DNA from: JAGQRJ01 sp041402045
Lineage (GTDB): Bacteria; Planctomycetota; J058
Assembly (NCBI GenBank): GCA_041402045.1
Contig: JAWKSZ010000071.1
Span: 1-43,941 of the forward strand
Reading direction: 5' to 3'
Length of the DNA stretch: 43,941 nucleotides
This document shows positions 7,301 to 16,800 of this stretch, piece after piece. The notes under the pieces are model-generated. The model was given only the letters and a program-made list of their open reading frames with translations. It was not told the origin of the DNA and made no database searches. Within the stretch, counting starts at the first letter, position 1, and each line of letters begins with the position of its first letter. A program made the translations under genes and the position numbers.

Positions 7301-8179
7301 TCAGAAGTCCCAGGCGACCCGCGCCTTCACGCGGTCGAAGCACCCTTCGAGCAGGTCCAACTCCTCGTCGGGACATGCACTCTCGATGGCGTCGTAGTCG
7401 TCTGGAGTGCCCTCGCCCGTCTCGAGTGAGGCACGAAAATCCCGTATCTGCTGGACAACCCCGGCCCCAGGACGTGCCTGCTCCAGGCACTCAAGCAGCG
7501 CGTCCACAAAGCCGAGCCGAGGGTTCCCAGCCTCGACGTCACGCCACCATGCGTCTCCGACTGCACCGTCGAACCCGCAGTGGCGGACTTGAGGCTCCCG
7601 AACGTCGCAGCCAAAGAACCCAACATGCGCAAACATGCAGCGCTCAAAGACCGGCTGGTCGAATACGCAATCAACGAAGGCTACCGAACAGGGCGCGGAG
7701 CCGAGCTCAGGAAAGGGCTTTCTTGGGCGGAGGCTCCTCTTCGCAGCGAAGCCCTCCAGCGTGAAGCCCGAGAAGGTGCAGTGCTTGAATACGGTCTCAT
7801 ATGCATCTAGCCCAACGAGCGAGACCTCCGTGAACTGAGTCTGGTCGAAGAAGTTCTGAGGGCAGATCGGACGTATGAGTTCGACGTTGGAGAGCGCGCA
7901 GCCCTCCCACGCGTTCTCTGCGCCCCAGAAGTGGCCCTCCGATCGGCATTCGCGGAACTCGCAGTTGGTGAGACGACACTCGACGAGGCTAGGCCGGATG
8001 GTCGCGCCCTCGACACGGATACGCGTCCACGCCAGCCCACGGATGATGGCCCGGGAGTCGCCCCAGTTCGCCTGAGAGAGATCGCGCAGCCCCTGAGAAT
8101 CGTCGGGGAGGTCTAGGATCCGGTGGACCTCACCACTGGATCGGTCGGCCAACGCACTCAGCACAATCGTCACTACCAA
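7301..8179 (-). CDS. Pentapeptide-repeat-like protein
   Basis: 292 residues. From about residue 40 to 215 the sequence shows irregular five-residue periodicity of the A(D/N)Lxx kind: LVECRLTNCEFRECRSEG, NVELIRPI, TQFTEVSLVGLD, TVFKHCTFSGFTLEG, AFVDCVFDQPVFERCMFAHVGFFGCDV. This predicts a right-handed quadrilateral beta-helix. It is rich in cysteine and phenylalanine at the inward positions. The C-terminal 80 residues are helical and acidic (YDAIESACPDEELDLLEG). Such folds mediate binding, sometimes DNA mimicry; no specific role is visible here. The start is TTG 8179 or GTG 8173, with no strong ribosome site. It is an isolated gene between the repeat array and the retron locus. Confidence 0.68.
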   Translation of the reverse strand: MVVTIVLSALADRSSGEVHRILDLPDDSQGLRDLSQANWGDSRAIIRGLAWTRIRVEGATIRPSLVECRLTNCEFRECRSEGHFWGAENAWEGCALSNVELIRPICPQNFFDQTQFTEVSLVGLDAYETVFKHCTFSGFTLEGFAAKRSLRPRKPFPELGSAPCSVAFVDCVFDQPVFERCMFAHVGFFGCDVREPQVRHCGFDGAVGDAWWRDVEAGNPRLGFVDALLECLEQARPGAGVVQQIRDFRASLETGEGTPDDYDAIESACPDEELDLLEGCFDRVKARVAWDF

Positions 8180-8374
8180 AGCCTGTAATGGAGCGGGACG
8201 GGGAGGGAACGGGTCGTGCCCAGGATGTCCTGGATCTGAGGGTCAGCATACGCTCCTGAGCTAGACTTCCACGACTTGATGTCGGGGGTGCGCGGCCCCT
8301 CGAGACCAAAGTCTGGGCGTCGGAACTGGGCGCGACCAGTGCGCGTGAGGCGACCCGTCGGAACGTGGCTCTCG

Positions 8375-8431
8375 ATGTGGAGCGGGCGTGTCCTGCGCGC
8401 CAGGAGCCTGGCCGAGGCCTTCGCCGACTGA
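8375..8431 (+). pseudogene. Rpn C-terminal tail remnant
   Basis: Reads M-WSGRVLRARSLAEAFAD-stop, matching the last 18 residues of the Rpn nuclease at 2560-3528 (WSGRVLRAQSLAQVFAD). The first 24 bases from TGGAGC are identical. Nothing upstream in frame resembles the nuclease. The rest of 8180-8622 holds no gene I can support. Confidence 0.75.
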
Positions 8432-8622
8432 AGCGTGGCTCCGATCCAAGTCCGCCACGCTGCCCTATAGCCCCTCGACGCAAGCGTGGCGCTGGGGGGA
8501 GGCGAGGCGACGCAGCCTGAGGGTGTCCCCATTCCTTCCGCCAGCCCCCCGCCTCTGCGTCCTAAACGCCCCCAGCCGCCCGCCCCCCCGCCCTGTCGGA
8601 CCCCGGGAGTAAGGTCGGCGGC

Positions 8623-8871
8623 GTCAGGAGGTCCACAGAACTAGCGTCTTCGCGGCGGATCGCCGCGGCTGGGCGACGGCGCCCAATCGACACCGCGAGG
8701 GTCCCTACTTTTGCTCCGGGGCGGTTTCGGTAACCCCCATGGGGCTACCTAGTGCTTACTGGGTCGAATTAGGAAATCCTCGCACTAGGTAGCCCCATGG
8801 GGGTCACCGAAACCGCCCCGTTCGCTGTTTCGACCCTCACGGTGGGAGATCAGAAGTAGTGCGCTCCTGAC
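8623..8871 (+). ncRNA. Retron non-coding RNA (msr-msd)
   Basis: The layout is that of a retron primary transcript, which the adjacent RT reverse-transcribes into branched msDNA. Arm a1: GTCAGGAG (8623-8630) plus CAC and ACT, pairing with arm a2: AGT, GTG and CTCCTGAC (8855-8871), 14 pairs with two small internal loops. AGC (8643-8645) directly follows a1, so G8644 is the expected 2'-branch base. The msr holds two hairpins: GCGGCG-GAT-CGCCGC (8652-8666) and GGGCG-ACGG-CGCCC (8671-8684). The msd is a 38-bp stem (8718-8755 with 8782-8819) closed further out by CACCGCGAGGGTC (8691-8703) with GACCCTCACGGTG (8832-8844). The predicted DNA is roughly 150-165 nt, the size class of the Myxococcus Mx162 and Stigmatella Sa163 msDNAs. 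The RT begins 69 nt downstream. Confidence 0.85.
8718..8819. repeat. 38-bp inverted repeat forming the msd stem
   Basis: The arms 8718-8755 and 8782-8819 are complementary at 37 of 38 positions; the one mismatch is A (8732/8733) against C in the right arm. The 26-nt loop (8756-8781) contains its own small palindrome, AGGAAATCCT. It is the template of the stable stem expected in msDNA. Confidence 0.92.
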
Positions 8872-8881
8872 CGCGAGCGCG

Positions 8882-8910
8882 CCCGCGCGTGGGTTCGTCC
8901 CACGCGCGGG
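8882..8910 (+). promoter_or_regulatory. Perfect 12-bp hairpin between retron RNA and RT
   Basis: CCCGCGCGTGGG-TTCGT-CCCACGCGCGGG is perfectly paired and lies 11 nt after arm a2 and 30 nt before the RT start. There is no T-run, so it is more likely a stabiliser, processing signal or attenuator than a strong terminator. Confidence 0.6.
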
Positions 8911-8940
8911 AGCGAGCGTGACGACCCACGGCGAGGCGGC

Positions 8941-10140
8941 ATGACGGGCCCCGACGACAATCCGCCGAGCGCACGTGGGCTCGACGCCGAGCGCCGGGAG
9001 GCCGCGCGGCGCAAGGAAGCCCGTGAGGAGGCCCTCCGCGCCGCGCGCCTGGAGCGCGCCGAGGCCAAGCGGGCCCGCGAGGCCGCGCTCCGCCAGCGCC
9101 TGGCCCGCGAGGTGCTCTACGCCGGCGAAGGCGTCTCCCACACCCTGGCCCACGCCGAGAGCGACGCCGAGAAGCTGGCCGACCAGGGTCTGCCCGTGGC
9201 CCACACGGCCCTCGACCTGGCGCGGCTCCTCGACCTCGACCTCGCCGCCCTGCGCTGGCTAACCTTCCACCGGGAGGTCGCGCGCAGCGTGCACTACCGC
9301 CAATACCAGGTGCCCAAGCGCCGCGGGGGCACGCGCACGATCAGCGCCCCGCGCCAGCGCCTGAAGGCCGCGCAGCAGGCGGTGCGCACCCGGGTCCTCG
9401 CGCCGCTGGGCGCCAGCCCCCAGGCCCAAGCCTTCGTCCCCGGACGGAGCACCCTGACCAACGCCCGCCCGCACCTGCGCCCGGCGGTGCTGGTCAAGCT
9501 CGACGTCGAGGACTTCTTCGGCAGCTTCACCTTCCCCCGGGTGCGCGGCTGGTTCCGCGCCCGCGGCTACTCGGGCATGGTCTCGACCCTGCTCGCGCTG
9601 TTGACCACCGAGGCGCCCCGGGTGGCGGTCGACCTGGACGAGGCCCGCTACTACGTGGCCACCGGGCCCCGGAGCCTGCCTCAGGGCGCGCCGACGAGCC
9701 CCGAGCTCACGAACCTGCTCGCGCGCCGCCTCGACCGGCGCTTCGCGAGCTTCGCCCAGAAGCACGGCTGGACCTACACCCGCTACGCCGACGACCTGAC
9801 CTTCTCGCGCCCGGACGAGCCCGAGGGCGCGGTGTCGCGGCTCCTGGGCACCGCGCGCGCGATCCTCGAGGACGAGGGCCTGCGGGTGAACCGCGAGAAG
9901 CTGAGCGTGACCCGGCGCGGCCGGCAGCAGCGGGTGACTGGGATCGTGGTCAACGAGGTGGCCGGGATCCCGCGCCGCGAGCTGCGCCGCTTCCGCGCCG
10001 CGGTCCAGCGCGTGACCAAGGACGGGTTCCAGGATCCGCTGGAGCGCGAGCGCATGCTCGGCTACGCGAGCTACGTGCGCATGGTCAAGCCCGCCCTCGG
10101 CGAGCGCTGGCTCACCGCGCTGAGGCAGGTGCCCGCGTGA
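8941..10140 (+). CDS. Retron reverse transcriptase
   Basis: 399 residues. It has the standard fingers-palm order with the retron signatures: NAxxH (N174-H178, NARPH), motif A LDVEDFF (D188), LPQGAPTSP (246-254), catalytic YADD (282-285) and VTG (332-334). It would prime from the 2'-OH of the msr branch G and copy the msd into msDNA. Residues 1-60 are a charged Arg/Glu/Ala helix, likely a coiled coil, not part of the RT core; the start at ATG 8941 keeps this extension. No protease, toxin or nuclease domain is fused. The stop overlaps the next gene as GTGA, so it is the first gene of the HEAT/SWIM operon. RT identity is certain; retron assignment is very likely given the RNA in front. Confidence 0.96.
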   Translation: MTGPDDNPPSARGLDAERREAARRKEAREEALRAARLERAEAKRAREAALRQRLAREVLYAGEGVSHTLAHAESDAEKLADQGLPVAHTALDLARLLDLDLAALRWLTFHREVARSVHYRQYQVPKRRGGTRTISAPRQRLKAAQQAVRTRVLAPLGASPQAQAFVPGRSTLTNARPHLRPAVLVKLDVEDFFGSFTFPRVRGWFRARGYSGMVSTLLALLTTEAPRVAVDLDEARYYVATGPRSLPQGAPTSPELTNLLARRLDRRFASFAQKHGWTYTRYADDLTFSRPDEPEGAVSRLLGTARAILEDEGLRVNREKLSVTRRGRQQRVTGIVVNEVAGIPRRELRRFRAAVQRVTKDGFQDPLERERMLGYASYVRMVKPALGERWLTALRQVPA

Positions 10141-11936
10141 CCCGCGACCCGGCCCTGCGCGCGCTGGCCGAGGCCCTGCGCTCCCCCGAGACCGACGAGC
10201 GCGTGAGCGCCCTGGCCGCCCTCCCCCCGAGCACACCCGCCGGGGTGTGGGTCGGGGTCCTGATCGCCGACGCCTCGCTGCGGGTGCGCGACCTGGCGAC
10301 GGAGCGGCTGGCGCAGCGCGACCCCGAGGCCCAGGCCGCGCTGCCCGCGCCCCAGGGCCCCCTCAACGTCGCGCGCCGCGAGCGCCTGTTCGGCGCGCTG
10401 GCGGAGGACCTCGCGTTCCTCACGATCCTCCTCGCCTACCCCCGCGGGCAGCACCTCCTGGGCCTGACCTCCCTCGAGCGCTGCACCCTGGACGACGGGC
10501 TCCTGGCCCTGGCCCGGGTCGCCTCGCCCCAGGAGCTGCGCGAGCTGCTCGCGCTCCCGGTCAACCTCAGCGGGCGCGGGCTGGACCTGTTCCGCCAGTT
10601 GCCGACGCGCCCCGAGGGCGAGCGCGCCGCGTTCCTCGAGCAACTGGTGTGGCAGTGCCTGCAGGACCTAGGCCCCAGCGGCCAGGAGCTCGACCGCGCC
10701 CAGGAGGCCCTCGGCGCCTGGGTCGAGGGCCTCGCGTCCCTCGGCGCCGCCGCGCCGCCCTTCGCCGCCTGGCTGGCCGCGGGGGGCGAGCTGCAGCGCG
10801 GCCCCGTGACCCACCGCTTCGCGGCCCCAGGGCCCGAGGTGCTCGCGGCGCTGGCGCCGCTGGCCCGGCTGTTCGAGCTCCTGTTCGGCGGGGCCTCGGC
10901 CACCGCCTGGCGCTCCGCCGACGAGCTGCGGGACGAGCTCAGCTCGCCCCTGGCCGAGCTGCGCGTGCTCGCCTGGCAGCGCCTGCTCGAGGCGGACCTC
11001 GTCGACGCCGATCGGGTCGTCGAGACCCTCGGCGACGAAGCGCCCGGCGCCGTGGTCAGCCTGCTCGACCTCACCCGCGGGCGGCTGACCCCGCGCCACG
11101 CCGGGCGCCTGCGCGCGCTGGCGGTGCACCCCCGCGCCACCGTGCGCGAGGCCCTGGCGCGGGCGCTGGCCAGCCAGCCCCTGGTCGCGGCCCTGGTCGC
11201 GGCGGGGGTCGACCCCCGCAGCCCCGGCGCCTCGCTGGGGATCCTCCTCGCGCAGCCCCCGGAGCTCGCCGACGCGGCCCTCGCCGCCTACCTCGAGGTC
11301 GAGCGCCCCGCGCCCCTCGCGGTCCGCGCGCTGCGCGGGCTGCGCGAGCCGCCGAGCAGCGGCTGGGCCCGCTGGCCCGAGCTCCTCGCCCACGACGACC
11401 CGCGGGTCCAGGCCGCCGCGGCGGCGGCGCTGGTCCTGCTCCCGACGCGGGAGGAGCCCGGGATCCGCGCGCTGTGGCCGGCCCTGCGCGAGGCCTCGCC
11501 GGCCGCGGCGCTGTCGGCCCTCGTGCGCTACGACCTCCCCGCGCCCAGCGGGATCCTCGAGGCCACGCTCTTGCGCGCGGCCGTCGCGCCGCGGGAGGTC
11601 GAGGCGGGGCTCGCGCTCCTGCGCGCGCGCCCGAGCTGGGGGCACCAGCTCGTGGGCTGGCAGTTCGTGGTCGGCCGCGGCGCCGGCGCGCGCTACGCGA
11701 CCCGCGCGCTGCGGCTGAAGGGGCTCGACGTGCTCGCCGAGCTCGACGAGCCCGCGCGCCCGCGGGAGGACGCGGGGGACGACCCCGAGTGGCTCACCGG
11801 GCAGACGACATCCCTCGTGCCCTGGCGCGCTGCGCGCGCTACTCGCCGACCGCGACCCGTTCCAGCTCGGGCTGGCCCTGCGCTACGCCCGTCGCCGCCG
11901 CTGCCCCAGCGCTCCTCGACCGCGTGGGCGAGCTGA
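10137..11936 (+). CDS. HEAT-like helical-repeat protein, operon gene 2, N-terminal part
   Basis: The GTG start at 10137 overlaps the RT stop. The N-terminal 555 residues are Ala/Leu/Arg-rich paired helices with HEAT-type spacing (LRALAEALRSPETDERVSAL; SLRVRDLATERLAQRD; DDPRVQAAAAAALVLLP). Around 11,810 the reading frame is lost: the sequence after LTGQT reads sensibly as DIPRALAR, then ALRALLADRDPFQLGLALRY and then PALLDRVGELTHGV, each in a different frame. The frame therefore runs to an artefactual stop at 11936. It joins the segment at 11956-13800 as one gene of about 1,220 residues. HEAT solenoids are scaffolds; no catalytic motif is visible. Confidence 0.8.
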   Translation: MTRDPALRALAEALRSPETDERVSALAALPPSTPAGVWVGVLIADASLRVRDLATERLAQRDPEAQAALPAPQGPLNVARRERLFGALAEDLAFLTILLAYPRGQHLLGLTSLERCTLDDGLLALARVASPQELRELLALPVNLSGRGLDLFRQLPTRPEGERAAFLEQLVWQCLQDLGPSGQELDRAQEALGAWVEGLASLGAAAPPFAAWLAAGGELQRGPVTHRFAAPGPEVLAALAPLARLFELLFGGASATAWRSADELRDELSSPLAELRVLAWQRLLEADLVDADRVVETLGDEAPGAVVSLLDLTRGRLTPRHAGRLRALAVHPRATVREALARALASQPLVAALVAAGVDPRSPGASLGILLAQPPELADAALAAYLEVERPAPLAVRALRGLREPPSSGWARWPELLAHDDPRVQAAAAAALVLLPTREEPGIRALWPALREASPAAALSALVRYDLPAPSGILEATLLRAAVAPREVEAGLALLRARPSWGHQLVGWQFVVGRGAGARYATRALRLKGLDVLAELDEPARPREDAGDDPEWLTGQTTSLVPWRAARATRRPRPVPARAGPALRPSPPLPQRSSTAWAS

Positions 11937-11955
11937 CCCACGGCGTCTTGCCCAG

Positions 11956-13800
11956 TTGCGGCTGGGCCGCGGGGCGCGGCGCTGGCGCGCGTTCTGGGCC
12001 TGGGGCTGCCTGCGCTGGGTGCTGCCCCGGCGCTGGGTGGCGCCCACCGGTCGTTTTCGTGGGGGCGCGGCGCTGGCGCTCCTCGCCGCGCAGCTCTTCG
12101 ACCTGGCCCGGGTGCGCGGGCTGCGCCTGGCCTGGGCCGAGGACCTGCGCCCGCTGCGCGCGCGCGCGGGCCGGCTGGGCGTGGCCGCGCGTCAGCTCTA
12201 CGTGGCCCAGTCCGACGCGCCCCTCGAGCGCTTGCTCGCGGACGCGGACTACGCCGAGGAGGCGGTGCGCACCGGGCACCCCGACCAGGTCGAGGCCCGG
12301 GTGCTGGCGGCCTTCCGCGACGACGTGCCCACCGCCCTGCGCTGGGCGCGGCTGCGCCCGCGGGCGGCCTACGCCCCGGCGCTCCTCGCGCCGCTGCGCC
12401 GCGGCGCGGCCGGCGCCGACGAGGTGCTCCTGGCCCTCGCCCAGCACGGCGCGCGCCCCGCGGCCCACGGGCTCGTGGCCGAGCTCCTCGCGACCGCCCT
12501 CGAGGGCCGGGACGCGCGCGCCCTCGACCGCGCGCTGAGCCTGATCGAGGCCCTCGGCGCCCCAGACCTCTTGCCTCAAGCGCTCCCCGCGTTGGCCTGG
12601 GCCAGCGAGGGGCCGCGCCGGCGGCTGGTCGCCGCGCTCAAGGCGGCGGTCGCCGCCGGCGGCGACGACCTCGACCCCCGCGGGCTCGAGGTCGCGCTGC
12701 GGCACCCGGTGCAGGAGGTCCGCGCCCTGGGGGTGGGCCTCGCCCGCGCGCTGCCGGAGCGCGTCGACGCCTTCGCCCTCGTGCGCGGGGTCGGCCCCGG
12801 CGGCGCCGCGCTCCCGACCGAGGTCGCCAAGCCCTGGGTCGGCCTGCTCGAGGACCGCTACCGCCTGGACATGGGCCTCGCGCTGGAGCTCTTGCTCGAG
12901 CACCCGAGCGGGGAGGTCGCGCGGCGCGCGCTCAAGCTGATCAACCGCCGCGAGCAGACCGTCGCCAGCGCCACGCTCCTGGCGCGGGTCTCTGACCCCG
13001 AGCTGCGCGCGCCGATCCAGGCCACCTTCAGCCGCTGGGCGGCCGCGAGCTTCGACGCCGCGACCCGCGCCGAGCCCGAGCTGTTGGAGGAGGCGCGGCG
13101 CGTGCTCCGCGCTCAGCTCCTGGTCCTGGCCGAGGGCCGCCCGCAGCCCGACGCGGTGGAGGAGGCCCTCGGGAGCGAGGTCGCGCTGCTCCGGGTCGCC
13201 GGCTTCGCCGCCGTGGGGCGCCTGGGGCTCGAGGACCTCGCCTCGCGGATCGAGGCCGGGCTCGCGGACCCCGACCTGGCGGTGGTCCGCGCCGCGGCGG
13301 AGGCCGCCACCGAGCTCCCGCCCCAGGCGGCCTGGCGCCCGCGGCTCGAGGCCTTGGCCGGGCACGCCCTGGCCGAGGTGCGGCTGGCGGCGCGGGCGGC
13401 GCTGCTCGCGCACCTGGGCGAGACCCACGAGACCGTCGGGCAGCGCGACGCCCTGCTCAGCGACCGCTCCCCCGAGGTGCGGCTGCTCCTGCTCCGGCGC
13501 GGGCGCAACACCGGCGACCTGTTCCTCAGCGCGCGGCTGGGCGACCCCGACCCGCGGGTGCGGGTGGCGGTGCTCGAGCTCCTGATCCACGGACCCCCGG
13601 GCGAGGCCCGCACCCTGCGCGGTGTGCTGCGCGACCCGGTGCCCGAGGTCCGCGCGGCGGCCTTGGCGGTGGTCGCCGCCTGGGGCGACCCGCAGGCGGT
13701 CCAGGCCGAGCTCGCGGAGCGCCTGGCCGACCCGGCCCTCGGCGTCCAGGCCGCGGCCCTGGAGCTGGTCGCGAGCTGCCCGAGCGGGGAGGCGTCATGA
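11956..13800 (+). CDS. HEAT-like helical-repeat protein, operon gene 2, C-terminal part
   Basis: This is the continuation of the preceding frame-shifted gene. Clear HEAT units appear from about 12,500 on: ALRHPVQEVRALGVGLARALPE, LEHPSGEVARRALKLI, LADPDLAVVRAAAEAATELP, LAGHALAEVRLAARAALLAHLG, LGDPDPRVRVAVLELL, LRDPVPEVRAAALAVVAAWGDP. The N-terminal region (RWRAFWAWGCLRWVLPRRWV) is Trp/Arg-rich and precedes the repeats. The nominal start at 11956 is not a real gene start; the coding sense extends upstream. The stop overlaps the next start as ATGA (13797-13800). Role inferred: large scaffold subunit. Confidence 0.8.
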   Translation: MRLGRGARRWRAFWAWGCLRWVLPRRWVAPTGRFRGGAALALLAAQLFDLARVRGLRLAWAEDLRPLRARAGRLGVAARQLYVAQSDAPLERLLADADYAEEAVRTGHPDQVEARVLAAFRDDVPTALRWARLRPRAAYAPALLAPLRRGAAGADEVLLALAQHGARPAAHGLVAELLATALEGRDARALDRALSLIEALGAPDLLPQALPALAWASEGPRRRLVAALKAAVAAGGDDLDPRGLEVALRHPVQEVRALGVGLARALPERVDAFALVRGVGPGGAALPTEVAKPWVGLLEDRYRLDMGLALELLLEHPSGEVARRALKLINRREQTVASATLLARVSDPELRAPIQATFSRWAAASFDAATRAEPELLEEARRVLRAQLLVLAEGRPQPDAVEEALGSEVALLRVAGFAAVGRLGLEDLASRIEAGLADPDLAVVRAAAEAATELPPQAAWRPRLEALAGHALAEVRLAARAALLAHLGETHETVGQRDALLSDRSPEVRLLLLRRGRNTGDLFLSARLGDPDPRVRVAVLELLIHGPPGEARTLRGVLRDPVPEVRAAALAVVAAWGDPQAVQAELAERLADPALGVQAAALELVASCPSGEAS

Positions 13801-16800
13801 GCGCGAGCGTGGGCGCCCCTCCGGCCTGGGCCCTGCCCGGGCTGTTGCGCGGCCTGACCAGCGGGCACCCCTCGCTCCGGGCGCAGGTCCTGCGCCTGCT
13901 CGAGCGCTACCCCGCGAGCGTGCTCGAGGCCGAGCCCGCGGCGACGGTGTTCCGTCAGGCGCTGAGCGAGCGCGCGCCCTGGGCCAAGGGGGTCGGCGGC
14001 CTGGTCGCGCGACGCGGCCTCGCGAGCTACGCGCCGCTCCTCGTCGAGCTCCTGCGCCACGCCGAGCTGCGCGAGGCGGCGGAGGGCTGGCTGCGCGAGC
14101 GGACCCTGGTGCGCCCCCTCGACGCGCTGGTGGCGCTGGTGCGCGACGCTGAGGCGCCCCTCGAGGGTCGCCTCGCCGCGCTGCGCCTGCTGAAGAAGCA
14201 GCCCCTGCTCGACCCCGCGGCGCTGCTCCCGGCGCTGGCCCGGCCCGAGCTGCAGCCGACGCTGCTCGAGGTCCTGCGGCCGGCCTGCGACCGGGCGCTC
14301 GTCGCCCGCGCGGTCGCCGCGAACCAGGCCCCCGGCGAGGCGCTGCTCGCGCGACGGCGCACCCGCGAGCGCGGCGACCCCAGCCCCACCCTCCTCGAGC
14401 GCCTGCTCGGGGTCGAGGTCGACGCGGTGGGGGTCGTCGCCGGGCAGCACGACGCCCAGCGCGGGTTCAGCGAAGGCGTGGCCCGGATCGCCGCGGCCGC
14501 GGGGGACCCGCTCCTGGCGCGCTTCGCGGGCTGGGCCGCGGAGCCCGGGGTGGGCGAGGTCCTGCGCGCCGCCTGGCGCGAGCACGGCGTGCGCGAGGTC
14601 GCGCGCGAGGTCGTGCGCCGGCCCGCGGCGCGGTCCACGGCCGAGGTCGCGACCCTCGCCGCGCTGGTGGGCGACCTGGCGCCGCGGGGCGACCGCAAGG
14701 CGCGGCGCTGGCTCGCGGGGCTGCTCCCCGAGGTCGGGCGCCCGGCCGCCGCCGACCAGCGCGCGGCGATCGTGGCCCTGGGGCAGCTCGGCGACGAGCG
14801 CCGCCTGGCGCCGCTCCTCGACGCGGCGCTGGCCGGGCTCCTCGCCGAGCTCGGGCGCGGCGGCGAGGGCGTGCGCGGGCACGCCACGAGCTTCGACCCC
14901 TGCCTGCGCGCGGCCGGGCACCTGGGGGCCGGGCGCTTCGCCGACGTGGCCCTCGACGCCCTGCGCAGCACCGCGCTGGCGCCCGCGCTCCAGGGGCTGC
15001 CCCAGGTCCTGGCCCAGCTCCGCCCGCTGGAGCTGACCCCGACCCTGGAGACCGTGCTCGCCGCGCGGCCCAAGCGGACGGCGCCGTGGCGCCTGGCCCT
15101 CGAGACCGCGCGGCTCACCGCTCAGCGCGACCTGCTGCCCCTGGCGACGGAGACCGCCGGCGAAGACGCCGACCTCGTGGGCGCGGCCCTGGTCGAGCTC
15201 CTGCGCCCCGAGCTGCTCGAGCTCGCCGAGCGGCTGTGCGAGCGCCTGGGCGACGCCGCCTGCGAGCGCCTGCTCGAGGCGACCCAGGCGCAGCTCGGTC
15301 CCGACGCGGGGCTGCGGCTCGCGCGGCGGATCCTGGCCCGCGGCGCCGGCGGCCCCCAGACCCAGCGCCGGGCGCTGCGCGCGGTGGTCGAGCGCGGCGG
15401 CGACGTGCTCGCGGTGTGCGCGAGCCTGTTCCGCGCCAGCGACATGAGCGTGCGCCGCGCGGCGCTGGAGGAGGCCCTGGCCCAGGGGCTCCTCGCGCGG
15501 CCGGGCGAGCTCGGGGCCGAGGTCGCCTACGACCTCCTGCTGCTCGTGCGCGACGCGATCGACGCCGGCCCCGACGACCGCGTCGCCGCGGCGCAGGTGC
15601 GGGCGGTGCTCGACGCGCTGCTCCCTCAGGACGGCGCGGCGGGGCTCGACGCCGAGGCGACCCGCGCGCTGCGCGCGCGGATCCGCGAGGCCGGGCTCTG
15701 GAGCGAGGCCGCGAGCTTCCACGCGCTGCACCGCGACCTGCTCCAGCTCGGCGCCCGCGGGGCGCCGGTGGGCCTGCTCCACGGCGCGCTGCTCTCGTCC
15801 CTCGGGCGCCGCCGCTTCCGCCACCCGCTGACCGGGGTCGTGGGGCCCTACCCCGGGCCCTTGCCCCGCTTCGAGGCGGCGCGGGCGGCGACCCGCGAGC
15901 CCGGCGCGCGCCCGGCGGGGGACGCGCGCTGGCTGGAGGAGGGGCTGTTCGACGTCGTGGTCGGCCCCGGCTACCTGCGCCCGCCGAGCGTGGTCGTGGG
16001 CTTCCTCGACGCCGGCTCGCCCCGGGTGCGCGCGGCGGCGCTGGCGCTGCTCGATCGCCCCGCGGTGTTGGCCCACGCCGAGCCCGTGCTCGCGCGGCTC
16101 GAGGACCCGGACGCGCCGGTGCGCGTCGCCGCGGTCGAGCTCCTGCGCCGCCACGAGCTGGCGCGCTTCGCGGGCCAGCTCGACCCGCTGCTCGGCGACC
16201 CGGACCCGGGGGTCCAGCTCGCGGCGGCGCGGACCCTCGCCGCCTGGGGTCAGCGCGAGAGCCTCGGGCACCTGGTGAGCTTCCTCGACAGCCCGGACCA
16301 GGAGCGCCGCCGCGAAGCGGTGACCTGCCTGCGGCGCTTCGCCCCCGACGACCTGCGCGGGGCGTTGGCGCCGCTGGTCGGGCTCGCGCGGCCGCGGGCG
16401 ACCGCCGGCGTCCTGGCCGCGCTCCGGCCGGGGCGGCTCCCCGACGACCCCGCCCTGCGCGCGCGGCTGTTCGAGGTCGCGGCCCGAGGCACGGGCGCCC
16501 TGCGCGCGGCGGCACTGCGCCTGCTCCCGGACCTCATGGACGACGAGCGCCTGCGCGAGGTCGTGCCCCTGCTCTCGGACGCGCACCCGGCGGTGCGCCA
16601 GGCCGCGGCGGCGGTGCTCCGCCGCCCCGCGGGGCGCAAGCTCGCCCCGGCGGTCGCCGAGCTCGCCGCCAGCGCCCAGGACTCCGGCCTGCGGCTCGAG
16701 CTGCTCGGGCTCCTGGGCGACCTGGACCAGCCCGAGGCCGCCCGCGGCGTGGTCCCGCTGCTCCTCGACGACGACCCCCGGGTGCGGGGGGAGGTCCGCG

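Noticed and set aside
10247..12538. Second plus-strand frame overlapping the first HEAT gene
   Set aside because: Arg/Pro/Ala-rich; only the part near 11,800-11,940 makes sense and belongs to the frame-shifted HEAT gene.
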